From Solihabitans fulvus (lineage in GTDB: Bacteria > Actinomycetota > Actinomycetes > Mycobacteriales > Pseudonocardiaceae), in the NCBI RefSeq assembly GCF_008386585.1, contig NZ_VUOB01000055.1, forward strand, positions 1-48,161: DNA of 48,161 bases. Reading direction: 5' to 3'. Positions 27,748-35,313 of this stretch are shown one piece after another. Under the pieces are notes generated by a model. The model saw only the letters and a list, made by a program, of their open reading frames with translations, made no database searches and was not told where the DNA came from. Made by a program: the position numbers and the translations under genes. The first letter of the stretch is position 1. Each line of letters starts with the position of its first letter.

Positions 27748-30347
27748 CGATGTCCTGGAACCGCAGGCGAACGGGTAGCCGCGTCGCGCTGGTCGGCTTC
27801 GTGTTGGCGATCCTCGGCGGCTGGGCGATGCTGCCGGCCGCGCTGGCGCCAGCAGGGGCGGCCACGGTCGGCCCGGCGGACGGCTCGGCGCAGGCCATGA
27901 CGCTGACCCAGACCTTCGACCAGACCTACGCGCCCGACCAGGCAGGCGCGGCCTACAAGGGCTCGGTGACGGTGTCCCGGACCGGCGACCTGGTGCGCCA
28001 GCGCGTCCGGGTGTCCTGGTCCGGCCTCCGGCCGACCGTCGGCACCGGCCAGTACCCCGTGGTGATCATGCAGTGCTGGGGCGCGCCGCAGGAGGTCACC
28101 CAGCAACACTGTTGGGGCGGCAAGAGGTTGATCGACCGGGCGACCGCGGTCGACGCGAGCCCGGTCGACCCCGCCGTCTACGGCCTGCGGAACACCCCGC
28201 AGAACAACCTGCTCAAGCGGCTGCTGACCTTCCAGGCGCGGGACGGCCGCAAGTACGCCTGGGACACCACCGATGTCGACGCGAGCGGCAACCCCGGCGG
28301 GTTCCCGGACGGTTCGGTGCGCAACGGGCCGCCGCCGGACCGTTCCCCCGACACCTTCAACGAGATCCTGCCGCCGATCGCCCCCGCCGTGACCAAGGCC
28401 GACGGCACCGGCCAGCAGACCATCGAGGTGCTGTCGGCGACGCAGCTGCCCAGCCTCGGCTGCACGGCAAGCGCCGCCTGCTCGCTCGTGGTCGTGCCCG
28501 TCGGCGAGCCGAACTGCCTGCCGACCGCGCAGATCCCGTTCCCGTCCGTGTTCGGGCCCGCCTGCAAGGTGACCGCCAACCACGTCGACACCACGATGCG
28601 CAGCTTCGACTCGTGGAAGTCGCCGACCAACTGGTCGCACCGGTTCGTCTTCCCGCTGTCGTTCCGGCCCACCCCGCAGGTGTGCGCCGCGGACAGCCGC
28701 CCGGAGACCTCGCTGACCGGCTCGCCCTACCTCGGCCAGGTGATGGAGAGCTGGCGACCCAAGTTCTGCGGCGACCCGAGCCTGTTCAAGCTCGGCTACG
28801 CCAACCTCGGCGAGTCGGACGCCAGGGCGCAGTTCACCGCCAGCGTCAGCGGGGGCCGCACCGACGGCGTCAATGCCGTGCTCACCTCGCAGCCGGCCAC
28901 CGATCTCGGCAAACCGGTGGTGTACGCGCCGGTCGCGGTCACGGGCTTCGCGGTCTCGTTCGTGCTGGACGACCAGAACGGCAACGAGGTCACCTCGCTG
29001 CGGCTCAACGCGCGGATGCTCGCGAAGCTGATCACCCAGTCCTACAACGCGGCCGGGGTCGGCGCCAGCCACCCCACCATCGGGACGAATCCGACCTGGT
29101 GGGGCGCGGACAAGGAGTTCCTCGCGCTGAATCCCGGGCTCGCCGTCGGCGGCGTGTACGGGCCCGGCGCGGCCTCGCCGGTGATCGCCCTCGGCGGCCT
29201 GGACATGATGCACGCGCTGACCGGTTACATCGCGGCGGATCCGGCCGCCGTCGCGTGGCTCGCCGGCACGCCGGACGAGTTCGGCACGGTGGTCAACCCG
29301 GTGTTCCGCAACTACCCGCTGCCGGTGGACCAGGCCGAGCAGCGCGACGCGTGGAAGGTCCCGAGCGGGGTGTTCCAGGGCAGGGTGTGGCTCGACCAGA
29401 CCGCGAACCGGGTCGACACCGTGCTGAACGCGGCGATCGCGGTGCTCCAGGCCCAACAACCCTCGCAGACCGACCAGTCCTGCGCGGACCCGAGCAAGCC
29501 CGAGACCTGCGTGTTCAGCAAGCCGGGCCGGCAGCCGTACGGCACGAGGTCGCTGCTCGCGCTGACCGACCTCGGCGACTCGCACGTGCTCGGGCTGTCC
29601 GAGGCGGCCCTCCAGACCTCCTCCGGCGCGTTCCTCCCGCCGACGCAGACGAGCCTCGCCTACGGCCTGCGCGCCACCACGCTCGACCAGAAGACCGGCA
29701 TCCTTGCGCCGAACTACGCGGCCATGGACGCGCGCGCCTACCCCGGCACCACGGTGGTCTACGCCGGCGTGCCAACCTCGGGGCTGCCGAAGGACTCCGC
29801 GGGCAACTTCGCGACGTTCCTCGAGTACGCGGCCGGCGCCGGCCAGGAGTACGGGACGACGGTCGGCAAGCTGCCGGACGGGTACCTCGCGCTGCCCGAC
29901 CCGCTGCGGGAGCAGACGCGCAACGCGGCGAAAGCCGTTCGGGCGCAACAGGGTGACGTGCCGCCGCCGCCTCCGTCGGTGGCGACCGACCCGGCCGCCG
30001 GCACCCTCCCGCCGATCTCCGCGCCTGGGCAGGCCGGGGGCGTCACGGGACCCTCGGACCAGCAGGGCGGCCAGAACGGGACCGGCCCCGTCGCGCAGAA
30101 CCGGACCCCCGCCCCGGCGGCGGCGCCGGCCACGGCGAAACCGTCGAGCGCGGTGACCAGTTCGGTGAAGCCGCAGGCCAGCGCGGAGACCAGGACCGAC
30201 TCGTCGTCGTTCGCCCGCTGGGCGCTGCCGGTGCTGCTCGGGCTCGGCGTGCTCGCCGGGGCGCTGGCCCCGCTCACCCCCGTGCTCGCCCAGCCGGGCC
30301 ACCCGGTGCGCCGGTGGCTCGCGCGGCAGCTGAGGAGATCACGGTGA
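27744..30347 (+). CDS. Giant exported PstS-related surface protein (867 aa) with C-terminal anchor
   Basis: A large extracytoplasmic protein of unknown exact role. A signal peptide (cleavage near PAGA/ATV) is followed by an Ig-like beta segment (about 55-115, with RVRVSWSGLRPT and VVIMQCWG), a Cys-containing middle region, and a PstS-related lobe near 390-470 (KPVVYAPVAVTGFAVSFVL, SLRLNARMLAKLITQSY). Its wording parallels the neighbouring PstS-like protein (YMPIVAGGTSFMYHL, LRLSGQTITKIFTGQI). A Pro/Gln/Ala-rich stalk (about 735-815) leads to a membrane helix and RRWLARQLRRSR. No LPXTG is seen. Overlapping start and stop codons couple it to the genes on both sides. I infer a partner of the phosphate-capture machinery. 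Confidence 0.7.
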   Translation: MTMSWNRRRTGSRVALVGFVLAILGGWAMLPAALAPAGAATVGPADGSAQAMTLTQTFDQTYAPDQAGAAYKGSVTVSRTGDLVRQRVRVSWSGLRPTVGTGQYPVVIMQCWGAPQEVTQQHCWGGKRLIDRATAVDASPVDPAVYGLRNTPQNNLLKRLLTFQARDGRKYAWDTTDVDASGNPGGFPDGSVRNGPPPDRSPDTFNEILPPIAPAVTKADGTGQQTIEVLSATQLPSLGCTASAACSLVVVPVGEPNCLPTAQIPFPSVFGPACKVTANHVDTTMRSFDSWKSPTNWSHRFVFPLSFRPTPQVCAADSRPETSLTGSPYLGQVMESWRPKFCGDPSLFKLGYANLGESDARAQFTASVSGGRTDGVNAVLTSQPATDLGKPVVYAPVAVTGFAVSFVLDDQNGNEVTSLRLNARMLAKLITQSYNAAGVGASHPTIGTNPTWWGADKEFLALNPGLAVGGVYGPGAASPVIALGGLDMMHALTGYIAADPAAVAWLAGTPDEFGTVVNPVFRNYPLPVDQAEQRDAWKVPSGVFQGRVWLDQTANRVDTVLNAAIAVLQAQQPSQTDQSCADPSKPETCVFSKPGRQPYGTRSLLALTDLGDSHVLGLSEAALQTSSGAFLPPTQTSLAYGLRATTLDQKTGILAPNYAAMDARAYPGTTVVYAGVPTSGLPKDSAGNFATFLEYAAGAGQEYGTTVGKLPDGYLALPDPLREQTRNAAKAVRAQQGDVPPPPPSVATDPAAGTLPPISAPGQAGGVTGPSDQQGGQNGTGPVAQNRTPAPAAAPATAKPSSAVTSSVKPQASAETRTDSSSFARWALPVLLGLGVLAGALAPLTPVLAQPGHPVRRWLARQLRRSR

Positions 30348-31261
30348 TCGCGATCCTGACCACGCCGGAGGTCGACGCCGAGCCGGCGACCGAGGTCCCG
30401 CCGGTCGGGCCGCCGCGCCGCCCGCTGCCGTTCGAGGTCGCGCTGATCGTGCGGGTGCTCGCGGTGTTGTCCTTGCTGTGCCTCGGTTTCGTCGGCTACC
30501 TGCTGCTGCTGTCACCGATCCAGCAGGACCGCGCGCAGGGCGTGCTGTACGCCAAGGCGCGCGAGTCGCTCGCGGACGTCACCATGCCGATCGGCGGGAC
30601 GATCGAGCCGGGCAGTCCCGTTGCGGTGCTTGACATCCCGGGGTTGCGGCTGACCCAGGTGGTGGTCGAGGGCACCACGGGCACGCAGCTCCAGCTTGGT
30701 CCGGGCCACCGACGGACCAGCCCGCTGCCCGGCCAGCCGGGCGTCTCGGTGCTGATGGGCAGGGCCGCGACGTTCGGCGCGCCGTTCCGGGAGATCACCA
30801 AGCTGCACGAGGGCGACGAGATCACGGTCACCACCGGCCAGGGCCGGTTCAGCTTCCGGGTCGACGGCGTGCGCAGGGAGGGCGACCGCACGGTGCCGTT
30901 GCCGGCGGGCGGGAGCCGGATCGTGCTGGTCAGCGTCGAGGGCGGCGGCGCGCTCGACCTCGGCATCGGGCCGGACCGCACGGTGTTCGTGGACGCCACG
31001 CTGACCGGCCAGGCCGCCTCGGCCGGAGTCGTGCCGACGGCCGCCCTGCCGGAGGAGGCGCCGCTGCGCGCCGACCCGGCCGGCCTGCTGCCGCTGGTGT
31101 TGTGGCTCCAGGCCGCGCTGCTCGCGGTGATCGGCTTCGTCTGGGCCCGGCTGCGGTGGGGCCGCTGGGAGACGTGGCTGGTCGGCATGCCGGTGCTGCT
31201 GGCCGTCGCCTGGCAGGTCTACACCGCGGTCGCCGCGGCGGCCCTGCCGAACCTGCTGTAG
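30344..31261 (+). CDS. Sortase-fold membrane protein lacking catalytic His and Cys (pseudo-sortase)
   Basis: A 305-residue protein with one N-terminal and two C-terminal membrane segments around an extracytoplasmic sortase-like beta-barrel. Family sequence is clear: LDIPGLRLTQVVVEGT, GPGH, PGQPGVSVLMG, APFREITKLHEGDEITV. The sortase GHR is replaced by GRA (Arg140 at the His position). The TC at the active-site strand is replaced in RIVLVSVEGG (Ser197), while the conserved Arg is kept (Arg212, DRTVFVDATL). Without Cys and His it should not be a transpeptidase; a scaffold role is inferred. The GTG start overlaps the previous stop and has GAGGAG at good spacing. Confidence 0.75.
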   Translation: MIAILTTPEVDAEPATEVPPVGPPRRPLPFEVALIVRVLAVLSLLCLGFVGYLLLLSPIQQDRAQGVLYAKARESLADVTMPIGGTIEPGSPVAVLDIPGLRLTQVVVEGTTGTQLQLGPGHRRTSPLPGQPGVSVLMGRAATFGAPFREITKLHEGDEITVTTGQGRFSFRVDGVRREGDRTVPLPAGGSRIVLVSVEGGGALDLGIGPDRTVFVDATLTGQAASAGVVPTAALPEEAPLRADPAGLLPLVLWLQAALLAVIGFVWARLRWGRWETWLVGMPVLLAVAWQVYTAVAAAALPNLL

Positions 31262-31269
31262 CCGCGCCC

Positions 31270-31291
31270 ACCCCTGAGGTGGATCAGGGGT
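31270..31291 (+). terminator. Terminator of the pst/exoprotein operon
   Basis: An 8-bp perfect stem ACCCCTGA / TCAGGGGT with a 6-base loop starts nine bases after the pseudo-sortase stop codon. Confidence 0.75.
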
Positions 31292-31347
31292 CGCACTCGG
31301 GGGCCTGCCGGATGTCGGGCCGCCGGCGCGGCGGACAAGATCGAGTC

Positions 31348-32004
31348 ATGACAAGCCGATCGCTGCTGGACCCCCGCACCGCCGTCGCACGGACGGCCTT
31401 CGTCGCCGCGCCGCTGTGCATGGTGACCTACGGGGTCATCCGGCTCACCGACCCGAGCCACGGTCCCGGCATCGCCTGGACGGCAGGGCATCTCGCCCTG
31501 GTGGTGGGGGCGGCGCTGTTCGGCGTGGTGTTCCTCGGCCTGCACCGGTTGGCGGCCCCGACCAGCACGGCAGGGCGGCTCAGCTTCGGCGCGGCGACGG
31601 CCGTCAGCCTGGTCGGCGCGCTGGCGGTCGCGGCGCAGGGCACGATCGACCTGGTCGTCGGCCTCCGCTCGGTCGACCGCCCGGCCATGAACCAGCTGTT
31701 CCACGAGATCCAGGGCCACCCCGGCGTGACACCCGCCGTCTACACCGTCGGCCCGATGCTCTTCTACGTTGGGCTGGTGTGGCTGATGGTCCAGCTCGCG
31801 GCGCGGCGCCGGATCAGCCCGTGGCGCGCGGGCGCGGTGCTGCTCGGCACCGTCGTGATGGCGCTCGGTCTCAACCTGATCCCGCTCGGCGCGGCGCTCA
31901 TCCTGGTGGCGCTCGCGCCGTCGAAGAACTGGCGTTGTGAACCCGAGACCGTCATCGGGTCCACAACGCCTGGTGTCAGCTCAGGTGCACACGCACTGCG
32001 ATGA
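31348..32004 (+). CDS. Integral membrane protein, unknown function
   Basis: A 218-residue protein with five to six hydrophobic segments (for example AFVAAPLCMVTYGVIRL, LALVVGAALFGVVFLGLH, VSLVGALAVAAQGTIDLVVGL, VGPMLFYVGLVWLMVQLAA, and a long C-terminal pair). I do not recognise a family or catalytic motif. The ATG lacks a ribosome site; CAAGAT ends six bases upstream, close to the leaderless pattern seen elsewhere. Its last 29 bp overlap the 3' end of the convergent phytase-like gene. It is separated from the pseudo-sortase by a terminator and need not belong to the phosphate group. Confidence 0.7.
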   Translation: MTSRSLLDPRTAVARTAFVAAPLCMVTYGVIRLTDPSHGPGIAWTAGHLALVVGAALFGVVFLGLHRLAAPTSTAGRLSFGAATAVSLVGALAVAAQGTIDLVVGLRSVDRPAMNQLFHEIQGHPGVTPAVYTVGPMLFYVGLVWLMVQLAARRRISPWRAGAVLLGTVVMALGLNLIPLGAALILVALAPSKNWRCEPETVIGSTTPGVSSGAHALR

Positions 32005-33079
32005 ACTGACTGCACTTGCGCGACTGGAGCTGGTTGTCCGACACCAGCACCAGCGAACGGTCACCGCCGTCCAGCGCGGGGCCCCAGGTCATGCCCTGGA
32101 GGTTGTCCACGGAGGACAGTCCGAGCTTCGACACGTCGAGCACCAGGCGCTTGCTCACCGGACGGTAGGTGGCACCGGCCAGCGAGGGCACGGCGAGCAC
32201 GTTGCTCGCGCCGCTGGCGAAGTTGACCTCGTACAGCTTCGCCGAGTTCTGCCCGGCCTGCTCCAGCACGAGGAAACGGTTGGCGGACACCGAAAGGATC
32301 TCCGCGACGCCGTTGCCGGCCACCGCCTCCGGCTGGTAGGCGTACTGCACCAACGGATTGCCGGTGCCGCGGTCGTGCAGGGTCAGCCGGACCGGGCCGC
32401 CGACCTCGGGGCCGTCCTGCGCCAGCGAGGTGCGCATCGCGGTGAGCACGCGCTTCCCGTCGGCGGTCATGGCGAGGCCGTGCAGGCCGCCGCCGTCGCG
32501 CAGCCCGCTGCCGTCGGCGGCCGGCTTGAGGACGTCCGGGACGCGGTACTGCGACACGAAGGAGCCGTCCGTCTTCGCGACCCGGACCGAGGGATCGGCC
32601 GGCGCGGGCTGGGTGCGCGTGCCGGCGCTGGCCCACACCACGTTGCCTGAGGCGGCGTCGAACCGGATCGCCTGCGGGTCGACGAGATCCGCGCCGGCCT
32701 GGTCGGACGGCGGGAACGGCGTTCCGTCCTGGCGCAGCAGGGTGCTGACGTCGAACGGGCCGGCCGAGTCCGGGTTCAGCGAGGACAGGTCGAACCTGGC
32801 CGAGTAGAAGCGGGCCGACTGGTGGTCGGACCGGTCGCTGCTCAGGGCGTACCAGGTGCCGCTGGCCGCGTCGTAGTCGATGCCGGAGAAGCCGCCGACC
32901 CTGGTGCCCTGGTAGTTGACCCAGCCGGGCAGGTTGGCCGAGCCGAGCAGCGTGAAGTCGTAGCCGGGCGCCGAGACGACGGGGTGCGCGGCGGGGGAGG
33001 CCTCGGCAGCGGCGGTGCCGATGGTGAGGGTGGTGGCGGCCAGCGCGATGGTCGCGGCGGCCATGGATCTTCTGAACAT
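31976..33079 (-). CDS. Secreted phytase-like esterase (esterase-like activity of phytase family)
   Basis: A 367-residue exported protein, probably a phosphoester hydrolase releasing phosphate outside the cell. The signal peptide is clear (MAAATIALAATTLTIGTAAA). The rest is a beta-propeller of the phytase-like family: GGFSGIDYDAASGTWYALSSDRS, DPQAIRFDAASGNVVWAS, GLHGLAMTADGKRVLTAM, NRFLVLEQAG and SLVLVSDNQ. AAGGAGA precedes the ATG at good spacing. It lies downstream of the PstS gene on the same strand, behind a terminator hairpin. The position among phosphate genes supports a phosphate-scavenging role; substrate is not proven. Confidence 0.83.
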   Translation of the reverse strand: MFRRSMAAATIALAATTLTIGTAAAEASPAAHPVVSAPGYDFTLLGSANLPGWVNYQGTRVGGFSGIDYDAASGTWYALSSDRSDHQSARFYSARFDLSSLNPDSAGPFDVSTLLRQDGTPFPPSDQAGADLVDPQAIRFDAASGNVVWASAGTRTQPAPADPSVRVAKTDGSFVSQYRVPDVLKPAADGSGLRDGGGLHGLAMTADGKRVLTAMRTSLAQDGPEVGGPVRLTLHDRGTGNPLVQYAYQPEAVAGNGVAEILSVSANRFLVLEQAGQNSAKLYEVNFASGASNVLAVPSLAGATYRPVSKRLVLDVSKLGLSSVDNLQGMTWGPALDGGDRSLVLVSDNQLQSRKCSQFIAVRVHLS

Positions 33080-33111
33080 GCCGATCTCCTTGGTGTGCCG
33101 GTGGTGTCGAG

Positions 33112-33168
33112 AGTCAGCGGGGCCCGCCGACCGAGGTCGACGGGCCCCGAGGTACCGCTGTGCTGACT
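33112..33168 (-). terminator. Terminator after PstS gene
   Basis: A 9-bp stem CGGGGCCCG / CGGGCCCCG (33118-33126 / 33141-33149) with an inner CGAC/GTCG pair is enclosed by AGTCAGC / GCTGACT. The outer arm overlaps the PstS stop codon. Confidence 0.8.
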
Positions 33169-34138
33169 AGTTCTTGTCGATGCCGCAGTCGGCGGACAGG
33201 CGGAAGTTGTTCGCCTGCACGTCGGCGAGCGCGGTCGGGTCGGTGCAGACCCAGCCGAGGCTGCCGAAGACGTTGCTGTACTTGTCGAGGGCCGCGTCGC
33301 TCTTGCGGAGGACGTTGAACAGGCCGCGGTCGTAGGCGGTGACGCCGCCGGTGGTCACGGTCTGCGCGGTGGCCGGGTCGACCCTGGCGATGACGTTGGC
33401 GGTGCCGGCCGGGTGGGCCGAGTCATCAACGTTGTTGACCTTGATGCCGGTCTTGCCGACGGCGCGGCCGACCGAGAACGGCGCGATGGCGTTGGCGTTG
33501 CCGATCAGCGGCGTGGCGTCGTGCTCCTGCGAGACGGTCGCGCAGGTGCCAAGGGTGCCCTCGGTCAGGCCGATGCTGGCCAGGAAGAACGAGCGCGTGC
33601 CGGAGCCGGCCTGCGGGATGAACGCCGTGTAGGAGCAGGCGGTGGTGCCGGTGTTGGACGCGTACAGGTCGTGCAGCGCCTGCGTGGTCAGCGTCGTGGG
33701 CACGGTGCTGGTGGTGGCGGTGGCGTAGCTGATGGTGTCGCGAGCGAACTCGATGAACGCGAGGGTGGACTCGCTGCCGTCGCTCTTCGGGCCGCGCGAG
33801 GAGCGGGCGAAGTCGATGGAGTGCGTCGAGTCGGCCTTCAGCGCGGCGATGCCGGACGAGGAGCCGTTCGGGCGGGTGATCGCGCTGGCACCGGACTTGG
33901 TGGTGATCGGCGAGGTGCCGGTGGCGTCCCACGAGGCCAGCTTGTCGGCCGGCGCGGTGGCGTTGTAGTCGGTGGCGAGCTTGTTCACCACGAACTCGGT
34001 GGTGTCGGAGCCGACGCCGACGATGTCGTTGCTCGCCGGGGTGAAGCTCGGGTCGGCGGCGGCGGTGCCACCGAGGATCGCGACGAGCGTCGCGGCGCCC
34101 GCGACCAGCACCGCGGTCTTCTTGAACGTGGAGCGCAT
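33167..34138 (-). CDS. pstS: Periplasm-side phosphate substrate-binding protein (PstS family)
   Basis: An exported binding protein, 323 residues. The signal peptide (AVLVAGAATLVAILGGTAAA) ends in an AxA site and lacks a lipobox, so the protein is probably released or wall-retained. Ligand-loop features of the PstS-like fold are GVGSDTTEF, NGSSSGI, IDFARSSRGP and IPQAGSGTRSFF. It is closest in style to the soluble actinobacterial PstS-like proteins rather than to classical lipoprotein PstS. AAGGAG precedes the ATG by seven bases. It is divergent from pstB and shares its upstream region, with a GTTCAC-type dyad. Binding of another oxyanion cannot be excluded. Confidence 0.8.
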   Translation of the reverse strand: MRSTFKKTAVLVAGAATLVAILGGTAAADPSFTPASNDIVGVGSDTTEFVVNKLATDYNATAPADKLASWDATGTSPITTKSGASAITRPNGSSSGIAALKADSTHSIDFARSSRGPKSDGSESTLAFIEFARDTISYATATTSTVPTTLTTQALHDLYASNTGTTACSYTAFIPQAGSGTRSFFLASIGLTEGTLGTCATVSQEHDATPLIGNANAIAPFSVGRAVGKTGIKVNNVDDSAHPAGTANVIARVDPATAQTVTTGGVTAYDRGLFNVLRKSDAALDKYSNVFGSLGWVCTDPTALADVQANNFRLSADCGIDKN

Positions 34139-34289
34139 CAAGAATCTCCTTGTCCCTCAACGATATTCCGCCCCTGGTGGGGTGATCAAAACGGTGCCTG
34201 ACGGCTCGGGCGACCTACCACCACCGCCCGGGGAAGCTTGGGCTTTCGCCGCACGCCGGACTGATGAACGCGCAACCAACAGGTCGACC

Positions 34290-34341
34290 GTCCACAGTGG
34301 ACCGCGTTCGACATGTGCAGTGAACCCGCCGTTCACCTCGC
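34290..34341. promoter_or_regulatory. Divergent pstS/pstB control region with palindromes
   Basis: GTCCACAGTGGAC (34290-34302) is a perfect 13-bp palindrome and copy 5 of the dispersed repeat. GTGAAC-CCGCC-GTTCAC (34320-34336) is a second perfect dyad. It presents a PHO-unit-like GTTCACCTCGC towards pstB and GTTCACTGCAC towards pstS, one unit on each strand. Phosphate control of both genes is a reasonable inference. Confidence 0.5.
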
Positions 34342-34404
34342 GGAGCCGCCCGCCGCCTACGGTCGTGTGTCCGAGCAGAAGGTCAACATCCGCAGGGAGC
34401 AACC

Positions 34405-35235
34405 GTGTCGACGCAAGCGACCGAGGAGTTCGCGCCGATCGGCCCCGATGCCGACGTGCACGGCGCGAACCTGCACGCGCGGGACGTGTCGGCCTGGTTC
34501 GGCCGCCGCAAGGTCCTCGACCGGGTGTCGCTGGACATGAACGCGGGCACGGTCACCGCGCTGATCGGGCCGTCCGGCTGCGGCAAGTCCACGTTCCTGC
34601 GGATCCTCAACCGGATGCACGAACTGGTGCCGTCGGCCGCGCTGGCCGGCGAGGTCCGCCTCGACGGCGAGGACATCTACGAGCCGGGCAGGCGGATCAC
34701 CGAGACCAGGCGGCGGGTCGGCATGGTGTTCCAGAAGCCGAACCCGTTCCCGGCCATGTCGATCGCGGACAACGTCACCGCGGGCCTGAAGCTCACCGGG
34801 ACCAGGGTGTCCCGCTCCGGCCGCGACGAGCTGATCGAGGCCTGCCTGACCCGCGCCGGGCTGTGGAAAGAGGTCCGCGACCGGCTGCGGCAGCCCGGCG
34901 GCGCGCTCTCTGGCGGCCAGCAGCAGCGGCTGTGCATCGCCAGGTCGCTGGCCGTCGAGCCGGACGTGCTGCTGATGGACGAGCCCTGCTCGGCGCTGGA
35001 CCCGACCTCGACAAGGCGGATCGAGGAGACCATCGCGGAGCTGCGCACCCAGGTCACCGTCGTGATCGTCACGCACAACATGCAGCAGGCGGCGCGGGTG
35101 TCCCAGCGCTGCGCGTTCTTCCTCGCCGAGGACGGTGCCCCCGGCCACATCGTGGAGGCCGGCCCGACCGACGTGATCTTCAACGAGCCAACCGACCCGC
35201 GCACCGCCGACTACGTGCACGGCCGCTTCGGCTGA
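34405..35235 (+). CDS. pstB: Phosphate ABC transporter ATP-binding protein PstB
   Basis: Powers phosphate import by ATP hydrolysis on the cytoplasmic face. The 276-residue protein shows Walker A GPSGCGKST (55-63), Q-loop VFQKPNPFP, signature LSGGQQQRLCIARSLA, Walker B LLMDEPCSALDP and the H-loop VIVTHNMQQAARVS, all typical of PstB. AGGGAG precedes the GTG. It stands alone: the only pstC and pstA in the window are about 8 kb away, and no phoU is present. A long hairpin follows and separates it from the convergent PLC gene. Confidence 0.94.
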   Translation: MSTQATEEFAPIGPDADVHGANLHARDVSAWFGRRKVLDRVSLDMNAGTVTALIGPSGCGKSTFLRILNRMHELVPSAALAGEVRLDGEDIYEPGRRITETRRRVGMVFQKPNPFPAMSIADNVTAGLKLTGTRVSRSGRDELIEACLTRAGLWKEVRDRLRQPGGALSGGQQQRLCIARSLAVEPDVLLMDEPCSALDPTSTRRIEETIAELRTQVTVVIVTHNMQQAARVSQRCAFFLAEDGAPGHIVEAGPTDVIFNEPTDPRTADYVHGRFG

Positions 35236-35248
35236 ACCTCGGCCCGGT

Positions 35249-35301
35249 GTCATGAAAGAGCCCGTCAAGACGTCCGGTGTCTTGACGGGACCCTTCATGA
35301 C
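35249..35301. terminator. Long hairpin repeat between convergent pstB and PLC genes
   Basis: Two 23-bp arms (35249-35271 and 35279-35301) pair at 20 of 23 positions around a 7-base loop. It lies between two convergent stop codons and can terminate on both strands. The right arm's reverse complement recurs at the window end (48141-48161, first 19 bases identical), so this is a dispersed repeat. Confidence 0.85.
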
Positions 35302-35313
35302 CTGGCGTGTGCG

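Noticed and set aside
26047..30347. LPXTG-type sortase substrates next to the sortase-fold gene
   Set aside because: Neither exoprotein has an LPXTG-like motif before its C-terminal helix, so they are not obvious sortase targets.
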